DNA of 64,000 nucleotides from Gemella cuniculi DSM 15828 (GCF_000425665.1 NZ_AUDW01000006.1:1-64000); one strand, 5' to 3'. Numbered from the stretch's first letter, positions 31,719 to 42,279 are shown. A program made the numbers and translations. The notes: generated by a model not told the origin, from the letters alone.

Positions 31719-31897
31719 AGTAATCCTCCTTTCTTATCTATAATACATTATACATTGTTTTTTCTGAAAAATCAAATTAAATTATAAATTTTTAAGGTTT
31801 TTTTTATGATAATGAAAATTATTTTTTTTGCAATTTCATACAATTTTTACAGAAAAACTCTTAACAAGCTAGATATGTCAACCTTTATCTAAATAAA

Positions 31898-31922
31898 AAC
31901 AACGCTTATGAAAGCGTTGTTT
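31898..31922 (-). terminator. Terminator of tcdA
   Basis: AACAACGCTT/AAGCGTTGTT with a TATGA-size loop and T/A runs on both sides, so it could work in both directions. Confidence 0.85.
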
Positions 31923-31929
31923 TTTCATT

Positions 31930-32697
31930 TTAATTAGGTTTTTCTACAGTTAATATTTTTATATTTTCTAACAAATTAATATAAACAAAATTTGCTGCTA
32001 TCAACCCTGCTGTTGATGGACAAAATGCATTTGAAGCTGGTGGAAGTTTAACTTTCCTTATTTCTGAATCTTGTTTACCTATTTTTTCTATATATTCTTT
32101 ATTTGCTATTGTTGGACTTTCTGTTGAATATACAACAGGAATTTTCCCTTTAATTTTTTCTTTTTTTATTTTATTCCTTATGACTTTTGCCAACGGACAA
32201 ACGGCAGTTTTCCTTATATCTTCAATCTTAAATTTTGTTGGATCTAACTTGTTAGCAGAACCCATCACACTAATAAATTTTATATTATTTGTCAAGCAAT
32301 ATTTAATTAAGTGTAGCTTATAGCTTATAGTATCACAAGCATCGATAACAAAATCTAGTTTCTTCTCATAAAATTTTTTATAAGTTTCTTCTGTGTAAAA
32401 ATCTTGAATAGCTATTACTTCGCAACTAGGATTAATGTCTAAGATACGTTTTTTCATCTCTTCTACTTTGCTTTTTCCTACTGTTTTTGTTGTAGCATGT
32501 AGTTGCCTGTTAATATTTGTTATATCTATATCATCCTTATCCATTATCACTAATGAACCTACCCCTGATCTAGCTAAAGACTCTGCTGCGAAAGAACCTA
32601 CCCCTCCTATACCTAGAATTCCTACACGTTTACTCCTTAGTAATTCTAATCCTTCTGTACCTATTATTAATTCATTTCTTGAAAATTGATGTAACAT
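31930..32697 (-). CDS. tcdA: tRNA threonylcarbamoyladenosine dehydratase (TcdA/CsdL)
   Basis: 255 residues, E1-like ThiF fold. GILGIGGVGSFAAESLARSG (ATP site), DKDDIDITNINRQLHAT (metal and substrate loop), DFVIDACDTISYKLHLIKYC and the late ASNAFCPSTAGL. It closes the t6A ring to ct6A in ANN-decoding tRNAs. Alone between an XRE gene and a structured RNA; in Bacillus subtilis the orthologue (yrvM) lies beside a 6S RNA gene, as recalled from the literature. Confidence 0.92.
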   Translation of the reverse strand: MLHQFSRNELIIGTEGLELLRSKRVGILGIGGVGSFAAESLARSGVGSLVIMDKDDIDITNINRQLHATTKTVGKSKVEEMKKRILDINPSCEVIAIQDFYTEETYKKFYEKKLDFVIDACDTISYKLHLIKYCLTNNIKFISVMGSANKLDPTKFKIEDIRKTAVCPLAKVIRNKIKKEKIKGKIPVVYSTESPTIANKEYIEKIGKQDSEIRKVKLPPASNAFCPSTAGLIAANFVYINLLENIKILTVEKPN

Positions 32698-32875
32698 TTC
32701 TTACTCCATTAAATAACTTTTATAACATATTGCTAAGTATAAATATGAAAAATATATTCATTAAAAAACATTTAATTAATATTCTTAAAAATTTAAATTT
32801 CAATTATATTTTTCTCTAAAACTTATAGAAAGTTTTCTAATATTTTTATTGATTAAAATTGGATTATTTGCCTAA

Positions 32876-33097
32876 TAAAAAAGACTGGAGACAATTTTGA
32901 ACCCAGTCTTGATGAAAAACCAAAGTACCGTAGATTCTCATCTGAATTGGTCCTGATATAATCAGGTGGGTACGATAGCATTATGTTCTAAAGTCTCCTT
33001 ATAAAGAAGCATTTTATACTAATAAGTGATTTTCATTCCCTTTTAAAAAGTGTTAGGCCCGAATGTATGATGAGTCATACAAATACTCTAGTTATAT
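32876..33097 (-). ncRNA. Independently transcribed structured RNA (possible 6S RNA)
   Basis: About 220 nt on the minus strand with its own promoter and terminator (GACTGG/CCAGTC plus a U run). The 3' half folds as GTACC/GGTAC enclosing CCTGAT-TAT-ATCAGG and AGAT-GAGA-ATCT hairpins. The 5' half has TGTATGA-CTCA-TCATACA. No ORF is convincing. The position next to tcdA, between it and uvrA, fits Firmicutes 6S RNA, but I could not fold it into the long rod with a central bubble that defines 6S. Treat the name as a guess; the RNA itself is well supported. The flanks, 32698-32875 and 33133-33283, hold nothing else visible. Confidence 0.55.
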
Positions 33098-33103
33098 ATT
33101 TAT

Positions 33104-33132
33104 ATTTTACCACAAGAATCTTCTTTAGACAA
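33104..33132 (-). promoter_or_regulatory. Promoter of the structured RNA
   Basis: -35 TTGTCT (33127-33132), 17-bp spacer, extended -10 TGGTAAAAT (core 33104-33109) on the minus strand. Confidence 0.7.
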
Positions 33133-33283
33133 CATTAAAATTTCTACAATTTTTTATTATTTTTCTTTAATTCACACTAGAAATTCTTAGCAATATAGGT
33201 TTTTTCCATAAACATTTTCATTAAAAAAATATATTTTTAATATTTATGATTTTCAAATTAATTTTTTAGTATAATTTTATTCT

Positions 33284-36109
33284 TTACAAAAGTTTTTTCA
33301 GGAATTTTCCTGTATAACTTTTTTTATTTTCAATTAATTTTTCTGGAGTACATTCAGCCAAAATTGTTCCTCCTCCAACACCACCTTCTGGTCCTAAATC
33401 AATTAAATGATCACAACATTTGATAACATCTAAATTGTGTTCAATCACAACTACAGTATTTCCACCATCTACCAATTTATCAATAATTTTAATTAATCTA
33501 CTAATATCATCTATATGCAATCCAGTTGTAGGTTCATCTAGGATGTAAAGAGTTTTACCTGTTGATTTTTTATACAATTCACTTGCCAGTTTTACTCTCT
33601 GTGCTTCTCCTCCTGATAGTGTAGTTGCACTTTGTCCCAAACGAATATAATCTAATCCAACATTTACAAGTGTCTCTAGTTTATTTTTTATTTTTGGAAT
33701 ATTTTCAAAAAATTCATAAGCCTCTTTTATTGTCATATCAAGAACATCGCTTATACTTTTTCCTTTATATTTCACCTCAAGCGTTTCCCTATTATATCTT
33801 TTTCCTTTACAAACTTCGCACGGAACATATACATCAGGTAAAAAGTGCATTTCAATTTTTAAAATTCCATCCCCTGTACATGATTCACATCTTCCACCTT
33901 TTACATTAAAACTAAATCTACCTTTTTTATAACCTCGTAATTTCGCTTCATTAGTATTTGCATAAAGATCTCGTATATCATCAAATACCCCTGTATATGT
34001 TGCTGGATTACTTCGTGGAGTTCTTCCAATTGGACTTTGATCAATATCAATAATTTTATCAATATTTTCTAAAACTCCAGTTACAGATTTCACAACTTCG
34101 CTATTTATTTCTTCTTTATTCAAGATATTTTTTACTGAATTAAACAAAATTTCATTAACAAGTGTTGATTTCCCACTTCCAGATACCCCTGTTACTCCTA
34201 TAAATTTTCCTAAAGGAAATTTTACTGAAACATCTTTTAAGTTATTTTTTCTCGCTTTTTTTATTTCAATAAACTCCCCATTACCTTTGCGACGCACTTT
34301 AGGAATTTCTATTTTCATCTTTCCAGATAAGTACGCTCCGGTTATAGAATTCTTACTCTTCATAATTTCTTTAGGAGTTCCTACAGCAACAACTTCTCCC
34401 CCATGTTCTCCTGCTTTCGGTCCAATATCAACTATATAGTCACAAGCTAACATTGTGTCTTCATCATGCTCGACTACTAAGACAGTATTGCCTAAATCTC
34501 TCATTGACAACATTGTATTTATTAATTTTTCATTATCTCTTTGATGCAAACCTATTGAAGGTTCGTCAAGTATATATGTAACCCCCATTAACTTTGAACC
34601 TATTTGTGTTGCTAGTCTTATTCTTTGTGCTTCACCACCAGATAATGTACCCGAAGCACGATTTAATGTTAGATAATCTAAACCAACATCATTCAAGAAT
34701 TGTAATCTTGATTTTATTTCACGTAATACTAATTTTGCAATCGTATAATCTTTTTCACTTAATTGTATATTGTTAAAAAAAGTATAACTATCTTTTATTG
34801 ACATCTCACAAATTTCAGCAATATTTTTTTCAGCTACATACACAGAAAGAATCTCCGGTTTCAATCTTTGCCCGTGACAACTTGAACATTCATCCTCTTT
34901 TATATATTTCGCCATTGCCTCCCTCGTTGCTTTTGTCATTCCATTTTGATATCTTCGTAAAACATTACCACATACGCCTTCAAAATAAATTATACGAGAA
35001 CGTCTTACCCCTTCATCATTTATGTACGAGTGAGTAACTTCTTCTTGATTATTTCCATAAAGAATAATATTTTGTTCCTCTTTTGATAGTTTTTTAAATG
35101 GAATAGTCATATCTATCTTAAAATGCTCACAAACTGATTTTATTAAACTTGGATAATATGTTGATGTTGCTGTATTATACACGACTACAGCTCCATCTTC
35201 TATTGATAGATCTTTTTGAATGATTTTATTTACATCGACAGTTTCATGCATACCTAATCCATCACATGCAGAACATGCACCTTGTGGATTATTAAACGAA
35301 AATATTCTTGGTTCCAAATCACCTAAGGTAAAATCACAATGTTTACAGCTATGTTTTGTTGAATATAAATAAATTTTATCTTCTTTAATATCTTCTATCT
35401 CTACTAAATCATTATTTGAGAGATTCAAAGAAGTCTCTAGTGAATCCGCTAATCTTGTTTCTATTCCTTCCTTGATTACTATTCTATCTATAATAACGCT
35501 AATAGTATGTTTTTTATTTTTGTCTAATTCTGGTATTTCATCAATTTCATAATTTTCGCCATCTACTTTATAACGAATATAACCATCTTTTGACAGCTTT
35601 TCTATTAGTTTTTTATGAGTTCCTTTTTTATCCTTAACTATTGGTGAAATAATTTGTATACGACTACGTTCTGGCATTGCCATTATAGAATCTACTATTT
35701 GACTTATAGAGCTACTTTCTATTTTTATATGATGATTCGGACAATAAATTTCTCCAATTCTAGCATATAAAAGACGCAAATAATCATATATTTCCGTAAC
35801 AGTTGCCACTGTTGAACGTGGGTTTTTCGATGTTGTTTTTTGGTTGATAGAAATTGCAGGTGATAATCCTTCTATTAAGTCAACATCTGGTTTTTCTATA
35901 TTTCCTAAAAATTGTCTAGCGTAAGCACTCAAACTTTCCACATATCGACGTTGTCCCTCTGCATAAATTGTATCAAATGCTAATGAACTTTTCCCACTTC
36001 CACTAAGTCCTGTAATAACAACAAATTTATCTCTTGGTATTTCCAGATTTATATTTTTTAAATTATTTTCCCTTGCTCCTTGTATTACTATTTTATTTTT
36101 CTTTTGCAT
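33284..36109 (-). CDS. uvrA: Excinuclease ABC subunit A
   Basis: 941 residues. Two ABC ATPase modules: GLSGSGKSSLAFDTIYAEGQ near 34 and GVTGVSGSGKSTLVNEIL near 640, with signatures TLSGGEAQRIRLA and TLSGGEAQRVKLA. Zinc clusters CKHCDFTLG...CSACDGLG and CESCTGDGILKIEMHFLPDV with CEVCKGKRYN. Damage recognition in nucleotide excision repair with UvrB. No uvrB is next to it in the window. A minus-strand extended -10 (TGTTATAAT, 36187-36192) may be its promoter. Confidence 0.98.
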   Translation of the reverse strand: MQKKNKIVIQGARENNLKNINLEIPRDKFVVITGLSGSGKSSLAFDTIYAEGQRRYVESLSAYARQFLGNIEKPDVDLIEGLSPAISINQKTTSKNPRSTVATVTEIYDYLRLLYARIGEIYCPNHHIKIESSSISQIVDSIMAMPERSRIQIISPIVKDKKGTHKKLIEKLSKDGYIRYKVDGENYEIDEIPELDKNKKHTISVIIDRIVIKEGIETRLADSLETSLNLSNNDLVEIEDIKEDKIYLYSTKHSCKHCDFTLGDLEPRIFSFNNPQGACSACDGLGMHETVDVNKIIQKDLSIEDGAVVVYNTATSTYYPSLIKSVCEHFKIDMTIPFKKLSKEEQNIILYGNNQEEVTHSYINDEGVRRSRIIYFEGVCGNVLRRYQNGMTKATREAMAKYIKEDECSSCHGQRLKPEILSVYVAEKNIAEICEMSIKDSYTFFNNIQLSEKDYTIAKLVLREIKSRLQFLNDVGLDYLTLNRASGTLSGGEAQRIRLATQIGSKLMGVTYILDEPSIGLHQRDNEKLINTMLSMRDLGNTVLVVEHDEDTMLACDYIVDIGPKAGEHGGEVVAVGTPKEIMKSKNSITGAYLSGKMKIEIPKVRRKGNGEFIEIKKARKNNLKDVSVKFPLGKFIGVTGVSGSGKSTLVNEILFNSVKNILNKEEINSEVVKSVTGVLENIDKIIDIDQSPIGRTPRSNPATYTGVFDDIRDLYANTNEAKLRGYKKGRFSFNVKGGRCESCTGDGILKIEMHFLPDVYVPCEVCKGKRYNRETLEVKYKGKSISDVLDMTIKEAYEFFENIPKIKNKLETLVNVGLDYIRLGQSATTLSGGEAQRVKLASELYKKSTGKTLYILDEPTTGLHIDDISRLIKIIDKLVDGGNTVVVIEHNLDVIKCCDHLIDLGPEGGVGGGTILAECTPEKLIENKKSYTGKFLKKLL

Positions 36110-36186
36110 CTTTCACCTCAAAATCTTAATTTATTACCTATCTAAAATTTTTATCACTTCTAAATTAAAAAATTACCGACTACATA

Positions 36187-36192
36187 ATTATA
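36187..36192 (-). promoter_or_regulatory. Probable -10 of uvrA promoter
   Basis: Extended -10 TGTTATAAT, with only a weak -35 (TCTATT) 17 bp upstream. The remaining interval up to 36378 is AT-rich and shows no gene. Confidence 0.45.
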
Positions 36193-36378
36193 ACATAAAA
36201 TTTGTTCAAAATAGAAATAACTAATTTTATCATTTGATAAAATGTTTTGTAATTATTATATTAAATAGCCCTAGTTAGAAGAATTTCATTTATTAAAAAT
36301 AATCAAACTCTGAGTACAAAATAAATTATTTTTATAAAAAAACGTATCGTATTAGTTTCCTATCTATTCACTTATAAA

Positions 36379-36407
36379 AAACAACGGAAAAAACTTCTCC
36401 GTTGTTT
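36379..36407 (-). terminator. Terminator of the cyd operon
   Basis: AAACAACGGA/TCCGTTGTTT stem and TTTTTATAAG on the minus strand, directly after cydC. Confidence 0.88.
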
Positions 36408-36415
36408 AAAAATTT

Positions 36416-38167
36416 TTATTTTACATTATCCATATCATATAACATTTTATATTTTTTATTATTTTTATAAAGTTCTTCATGACTTCCATCCATCTCTATC
36501 TTACCATCCTTAATAAAAATAATTCTATCCATATATTTTATCGAATTTAAATGATGTGTTATCCAAACTATTGTCTTATTTTTGCTTGTTTCAAAAATTG
36601 TTTTTAACAATTCATGCTCCGTTTTAGGATCAAGACCCACTGTTGGCTCATCAAGTAAAAGCAGTTCATTATTTTGAATAATTGTTCTAGCAAATGCAAT
36701 TCTTTGTCTCTCTCCACCTGAAAATCTACTTCCAGTTTCAAATATATTTGTATTGATACCATCTGGTAAAGTTGATATAAGATTTGTTAATTGTGAATTT
36801 TTTAAACTATCTTTAATTCTTCTATCTATTTCTTCCTCGCCAAGATTTAAACTCTCCTTATCAAGAAGAGATAATTTCAGATTCTCTTTAATAGTCATAT
36901 CAAACAAATATGGTTTCTGATTTAAAAGAGAAATGCTAGTACCTAACATTTTCTCATTTGGTACTTTGTTTAACACTGAAATATTTCCACTATAGTTAGT
37001 GTGGGTACCTGTTAATAACTTTATCAATGTAGACTTCCCTACACCACTTCTACCAAGTATTGCTACTTTTTCTCCTTTTTTTATAGAAAAGGAAATATTA
37101 TCAAGTATTTTTTTACCTTTTTCATATTCAAAAGAAACATCTTCTACATCAATTATGTTATCAGCTTTATTCATACTTTGTATTTCAACAAAATTTTCTT
37201 CTTTTTCACTAGCATAAAAGTCTTTTATCCTTTGAATAGAAACTTCGTATCCTGGTATATGTGCTACTGCTTCGCTGGTCATTACTGATACACTCATTAC
37301 AGAAAGTGCCATCATACAAAAAGATGCAATATAAACATTTTCAATGCTGTCATTTAATGTCATGTTCCAACAACTATATATTATATAGAATACTGTAAAA
37401 CCAGCTAAGGCATTAACTAAATTTTCTCTAAAATGAACAAATATTTTAATTCTTGATTCTCTCTTTAAAAGTTTCTCTTCTTTTCCTTGGTAATCCGTCA
37501 TAAAATTTTCAACTTTATTAGAAGATATCCAGTCGCTAATACCAAAAATTGCACTGGTAAAATTTTTGTAAAGATCATATTTAGCATTTTTCATAATTTG
37601 AAAATTTTTACGTGTGAATATTAGAGAAACAAATGGTACTATAAAAATTATAAATAGACCAAACAGCGTCGCAAGCATCGCATAACTTGAATCATAACCA
37701 AACATTAAAGTCACAAAAATAACATATAAAATCAATGATACTATACTTGGAAAAATAGTTTTTAAATAAATATTTTGTAAATGCTCAATATCTTCAGCAA
37801 TCAGTCCCAGTAGATCACCTGACTTATATTCTTTTTTTAATTTTAACGCTTTAGGTTCTAAAATTTTATAAACTCTACTACGCATTTTTTCAATAATACC
37901 TAAAACCAAATTATGACTCGTCAATCTTTGTAAATATGCAAAAGTTGATTGTGATAACGAGAAAGTACGTGTAAGAACTGTAGGAACTTGAAGCATAAGG
38001 ATATTACCTACACGCAAAGATGATTTACTTATTAAAAATCCGGAAACATACATTAGTGCCGCACCACTAACTGTTGATAAAATTCCTAATATGACCACGG
38101 TACTCATCATTTTTTTATTTTTTTTAATTTCACTTCGCACTATAGAATTAGTTTTCACCGTAGCCAC
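36416..38167 (-). CDS. cydC: Heterodimeric ABC exporter CydC (cytochrome bd assembly)
   Basis: 583 residues: six-helix membrane domain (about 1-310), then an ABC domain with Walker A LGRSGVGKST, signature FSGGERQRIAFA and LLLDEPTVGLDP. Pairs with CydD to export cysteine/glutathione (E. coli data) or handle haem for cytochrome bd maturation. Its start overlaps cydD by 20 bp. Last of cydABDC. Confidence 0.9.
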   Translation of the reverse strand: MATVKTNSIVRSEIKKNKKMMSTVVILGILSTVSGAALMYVSGFLISKSSLRVGNILMLQVPTVLTRTFSLSQSTFAYLQRLTSHNLVLGIIEKMRSRVYKILEPKALKLKKEYKSGDLLGLIAEDIEHLQNIYLKTIFPSIVSLILYVIFVTLMFGYDSSYAMLATLFGLFIIFIVPFVSLIFTRKNFQIMKNAKYDLYKNFTSAIFGISDWISSNKVENFMTDYQGKEEKLLKRESRIKIFVHFRENLVNALAGFTVFYIIYSCWNMTLNDSIENVYIASFCMMALSVMSVSVMTSEAVAHIPGYEVSIQRIKDFYASEKEENFVEIQSMNKADNIIDVEDVSFEYEKGKKILDNISFSIKKGEKVAILGRSGVGKSTLIKLLTGTHTNYSGNISVLNKVPNEKMLGTSISLLNQKPYLFDMTIKENLKLSLLDKESLNLGEEEIDRRIKDSLKNSQLTNLISTLPDGINTNIFETGSRFSGGERQRIAFARTIIQNNELLLLDEPTVGLDPKTEHELLKTIFETSKNKTIVWITHHLNSIKYMDRIIFIKDGKIEMDGSHEELYKNNKKYKMLYDMDNVK

Positions 38168-39863
38168 CTCCCACTAAATTAGATTTTAATTTTCCGTACT
38201 TACCAGATTTTTTAAATTCTGAAATTTTTTCAAAATCAACAAGATTTCCTACCGATAAATTAACAACATAATCCATATTGTTTAACCAATGTAATCTATG
38301 TGTTGCTATAATAACTGTACGTTTATCAAATAACTCTAACAATTTTTCTTTAATTTCAAATTCTGTCTCAATATCTAAATGACTAGTAGGTTCATCCAAA
38401 ATAATAATTTCTCTATTACTTACCAAAGCACGAGCTATAGCAATACGTTGTGCTTGACCTCCACTAAGTTCTACACCTACTTCTCCTATCAAAGTGTCGT
38501 ATTTATTTGGTAAGTTTTCTATAAACGTATCTAATCCAACTATTTTACAAATTTCTGCTAATCTTTCTTCACTAACTTCATCATCAACATAAAATAAAAT
38601 ATTATTTCTTACTGTATCGGGGAAAATATATGGGAATTGTGAAATATAAGAAATTTTAGACATCCAATTACTGTTTTTTAAAAATGTTTCTTCATTATTG
38701 ATAAACACCTTTCCAGAACTTTGCTCATTAAATCCAGAAAGTATAGAAATAAGGGAAGTTTTTCCACTACCACTTAACCCAACCAAACATATCCTATCAC
38801 CTTTGTGAACATCTATGTTTATATTTTTCAGAATTACTTTATCATCCTTCGATAAAGTAATATTTTCTAATGTAATTTTTTCTACATTACCCAATTTTTT
38901 ATTTTTATTCACTTTGTTGTTATTCTGTACAATCATACGATTAATATCTTCATAAGCTATCTGTCCATCTAAAGTAGCATGATAGTCTGTTGCAGCTTGT
39001 TTCATTGGTAAGAAAAATTCTGGAGCAATTAACAATACCGTTAGTGATGGTAGTAAAATTGTACTACCATCAAGAAGAAGTATTCCCAATCTTACCGCTA
39101 ATAAAGCAATAGCTATAGTAGTTAAAAAATCTAACGCAAAACTATTTAAAAATGCAAAAGTTAAAGTTTTCATTGTACTTCTTCTATATTCAGAGTTTTT
39201 TTTCTCCATAATAGGCAAATAATTTCTACTTATTCCTAAAAATTTCAAGGTTTCTACCCCGCGCACAGTATCAATAAAATTATTTGATAATGCACGATAT
39301 TTTTTATATTGTTTGTTAGCCATATCCCGTGCGTTTATTCCCAATAAAATCATAAAAGCTACAATTACAGGTATCACTGATATTATAACAAGTGCGGATA
39401 CATAATCTGTATAAAAAATAAAAATAACAACCAAGACAGGTATAACTGCCCCACGAATTTTTTTTGAAACATTTAGTTCAAAATATTGTTTAACTTTCCC
39501 TATTCCATCTATTGACAAAGTAACTAATTTTCCTGAACCTTCTTTGGCAGTAAAATCTGGACCTAAATTAAAATAGCTATAGAGTAATTTTTTTCTCAAA
39601 TTTTTCTCAAACTCAATGGCATTTTTCTCTGTAAAGTATTGCTGTAAATGTAAAAATACTATTCTAAATATGTATCCTGTTAAAAAAAGAAAACTATCTC
39701 TTGCTACATTATCAAAATTTTTATCGAACAAGCCTACTATTGCTTTTCCTAAAAAGGCAGCTTGTATAATTATACAAGCTGCCTCTAATATTGATAATAG
39801 TAACAAAGTCAATGTTAAACTTTTTTTCACAGGAAGTTTTAATTTTTCTTCCTTTTTTTTCAT
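38148..39863 (-). CDS. cydD: Heterodimeric ABC exporter CydD (cytochrome bd assembly)
   Basis: 571 residues. Membrane domain with a CydD-like loop FYTDYVSALVIISVIPVIVAFM and FLPMKQAATDYHATLDGQIAYEDI, then Walker A GLSGSGKTS, signature LSGGQAQRIAIARAL, Walker B IIILDEPTSHLD. Lies 3 bp after cydB and overlaps cydC, the standard Firmicutes cydABCD-type operon. Confidence 0.92.
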   Translation of the reverse strand: MKKKEEKLKLPVKKSLTLTLLLLSILEAACIIIQAAFLGKAIVGLFDKNFDNVARDSFLFLTGYIFRIVFLHLQQYFTEKNAIEFEKNLRKKLLYSYFNLGPDFTAKEGSGKLVTLSIDGIGKVKQYFELNVSKKIRGAVIPVLVVIFIFYTDYVSALVIISVIPVIVAFMILLGINARDMANKQYKKYRALSNNFIDTVRGVETLKFLGISRNYLPIMEKKNSEYRRSTMKTLTFAFLNSFALDFLTTIAIALLAVRLGILLLDGSTILLPSLTVLLIAPEFFLPMKQAATDYHATLDGQIAYEDINRMIVQNNNKVNKNKKLGNVEKITLENITLSKDDKVILKNINIDVHKGDRICLVGLSGSGKTSLISILSGFNEQSSGKVFINNEETFLKNSNWMSKISYISQFPYIFPDTVRNNILFYVDDEVSEERLAEICKIVGLDTFIENLPNKYDTLIGEVGVELSGGQAQRIAIARALVSNREIIILDEPTSHLDIETEFEIKEKLLELFDKRTVIIATHRLHWLNNMDYVVNLSVGNLVDFEKISEFKKSGKYGKLKSNLVGGGYGEN

Positions 39864-39866
39864 TAA

Positions 39867-40895
39867 CTAGTACTCCAATTTATCTTCTTTTGTTAGTCTT
39901 TTTCTAAAAATTGAATATGACCAAACTTGGTAACCTAAAACAAATGGCAATAAGAATAATGCAATTATCGTCATAAGTCTTAACGTGTAAATTCCGCTCG
40001 CAGCATCATATATAAATAGTGATTTGGATACATCATTACTGTTTATGATAGCCCTTGGAAACATTCCTGAAAAAACACTAAGTGTAAGGAAAGCAAGTGT
40101 TCCAGAAGTACTTAAAAATGCTGATAAGTCTTTTCCTTTATAGTTCAAAACAAATGACAATACAAATAATATTACTGCTATTATCGCAAGAATTAATCCT
40201 ACATAGTAATTTGTTGTGAAAATATCCGTTTTAAACAATGCCCATACTGCAAAAATTAATGTTACCACTGCTGCGATAGGGAATAATAATGCTGATGTTG
40301 CTCTTGCTGCATTTCTTAATTCTCCAGTAGTTTTTAAGGCTAAAAATTGTGCACCATGTACAAGCATTAAAAGCAACATCATTACTCCTCCAAGAATTGT
40401 AAACGGAGATAGTAAACCTAAAAATCCATCAACTAAATTCTTTTTATCATCGAGATTAGAACCTGTCATGAAATTCGCAACAGCTACTCCCCATAAAATT
40501 GGAGGTAGTAAGCTACCAATAAACATCGCTATATCAAATGATTTTATCCATTTTCTATTATTGCCTAATTTGCCTCTAAATTCAAATGAAACGCCTCGTA
40601 AAATCAAAGCTACTAACATTAGTACAAATGCAATATAATATCCACTAAATAATTTCCCATACCAAATAGGAAATGCTGCAAACATTGCTCCCCCACCAGT
40701 TAATAACCATACCTCATTAGCATCCCAAAAAGGACCAATAGTATTAAAGTAAAGTCTCTTATCTTCATCAGTTTTTCCTAATACTTGAGCCAATACTCCA
40801 ACGCCATAGTCATAACCTTCCAAAACGAAAAATCCTGTAAACAAAACTGTAATTAGTAAAAACCATATATTTGGCAAAGCTACTGACCAATCCAT
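39867..40895 (-). CDS. cydB: Cytochrome d ubiquinol oxidase subunit II
   Basis: 342 residues, about nine membrane helices. Begins with the family pattern WFLLITVLFTGFFVLEGYDYGVG and has FWDANEVWLLTGGGAMFAAFP. Partner of CydA in the bd-type terminal quinol oxidase, which allows respiration at low oxygen. It starts 1 bp after cydA. Confidence 0.97.
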   Translation of the reverse strand: MDWSVALPNIWFLLITVLFTGFFVLEGYDYGVGVLAQVLGKTDEDKRLYFNTIGPFWDANEVWLLTGGGAMFAAFPIWYGKLFSGYYIAFVLMLVALILRGVSFEFRGKLGNNRKWIKSFDIAMFIGSLLPPILWGVAVANFMTGSNLDDKKNLVDGFLGLLSPFTILGGVMMLLLMLVHGAQFLALKTTGELRNAARATSALLFPIAAVVTLIFAVWALFKTDIFTTNYYVGLILAIIAVILFVLSFVLNYKGKDLSAFLSTSGTLAFLTLSVFSGMFPRAIINSNDVSKSLFIYDAASGIYTLRLMTIIALFLLPFVLGYQVWSYSIFRKRLTKEDKLEY

Positions 40896-40896
40896 A

Positions 40897-42279
40897 CTAT
40901 GCTACCTCCTTTACAGTTGTTTCTTTTTTCTTCATCATATATCTAAATGCAATTAATTGTGCAAAACCTAAAATAGTATACAATAAACAAAATACAATTA
41001 ATGAGAATAATACTGAACCTGCTGAATTAGGTGAAACCCCTGCTTCAGTTGGCATAACTCCAAAAATAATAAATGGCTGACGTCCCATTTCCGCCATTAT
41101 CCAACCACATGCTGCAGCAATTTCTGCAACAAGAAGCATCCACGGCATAATTCTAAGGAACCATTTCTTCTCAACTTCTTTTTTTCTAAACGCAAATATT
41201 GTACCGATTAAAGCAACAAGTGTTAACAAACCACCAGCTGCTCCCATTGTTCTAAATGTATAATAAATAACTGGAACACTTGGTGTATAATCTAAATGTT
41301 TCCCTACTATTGGATAATATTTTTCATCCATTTCTTTTTGAAGAGTCTTCATTCCTTTTAGACTTCCCTCAAATTTATTATATGATAAAAAGCTAAGCAT
41401 ACCTGGTATTTCTAAATAATGATCTGCTTTTTGTTGTTTTTGATCTATTTTTGCCAAAATAGAAAATGCTGCTGAATTTCCTGTATCTTCATATAAAGCT
41501 TCTGCCGCAGCTATTTTCATAGGATATTCTCTTACCATATATTGTGCTTGAGAGTGTCCAGTTGCTAACAAACCTAACGATCCAATTAAGGCCGCTACTA
41601 TAGAAACTTTAAAGGCTTTTCTGAACATAGCAACTTCATGTTTTCTAAGAATTTTCCATGCAGCTATACCAGAAATAGTAAATGCTCCAACTGTTAATGC
41701 GGTAGCAAGCACATGCGGAAATTGATGCCATAGATATGGATTTTTAATAATAGCAAAGAAATCTATCATTTCAGCTTTTTTACCTATAACATTATTTTCT
41801 ACATATTTTACACCCACAGGATGTTGCATAAATGAGTTAGCAGACAAAATCCAAAATGCAGATGCTATTGTCCCTATACTAACTAGCCATATACACATTG
41901 CATGTAATTTTTTGTTAATTTTCTCCCATGAGAAAATCCAGATACCTATAAATGTAGATTCAAGATAAAATGCAAGTAATGCTTCTATCGCTAATGATGG
42001 CCCAAAAACATCTCCTACAAATGATGAATATTCTGACCAGTTCATCCCAAATTGGAACTCTTGTAAAATCCCAGTAACGACACCTACTGCAAAATTAATT
42101 AAGAACAAATGACCAAAGAATTTTGTAATTCTTTTGTAATGTTCATCTCCAGTTTTAACATAAATACTTTCAAATATCGCAATAAGAAATACCATTCCTA
42201 TTGTTATTGGAACAAAGAAGAAGTGGAATACTGTTGTTGCAGCGAATTGTATCCTTGCAAGTATTAATGGATCTAACAT
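40897..42279 (-). CDS. cydA: Cytochrome d ubiquinol oxidase subunit I
   Basis: 460 residues. ARIQFAATTVFHFFFVPITIG carries the haem ligand His; GILQEFQFGMNWSEYS, LLATGHSQAQYM and GWIMAEMGRQPFIIFGVMPT are family landmarks (GRQPW/F in the Q-loop side). The Q loop is short, as in Firmicutes CydA. ATG 42279 follows AAAGGAGGTATAT. First gene of the operon. No Rex box was recognised upstream. Confidence 0.97.
   Translation of the reverse strand: MLDPLILARIQFAATTVFHFFFVPITIGMVFLIAIFESIYVKTGDEHYKRITKFFGHLFLINFAVGVVTGILQEFQFGMNWSEYSSFVGDVFGPSLAIEALLAFYLESTFIGIWIFSWEKINKKLHAMCIWLVSIGTIASAFWILSANSFMQHPVGVKYVENNVIGKKAEMIDFFAIIKNPYLWHQFPHVLATALTVGAFTISGIAAWKILRKHEVAMFRKAFKVSIVAALIGSLGLLATGHSQAQYMVREYPMKIAAAEALYEDTGNSAAFSILAKIDQKQQKADHYLEIPGMLSFLSYNKFEGSLKGMKTLQKEMDEKYYPIVGKHLDYTPSVPVIYYTFRTMGAAGGLLTLVALIGTIFAFRKKEVEKKWFLRIMPWMLLVAEIAAACGWIMAEMGRQPFIIFGVMPTEAGVSPNSAGSVLFSLIVFCLLYTILGFAQLIAFRYMMKKKETTVKEVA

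Noticed and set aside
32940-32990. T-box-like element on the plus strand (AGGTGGGTAC)
   Set aside because: It lacks the full T-box consensus and there is no plus-strand gene downstream; the minus strand has promoter and terminator.
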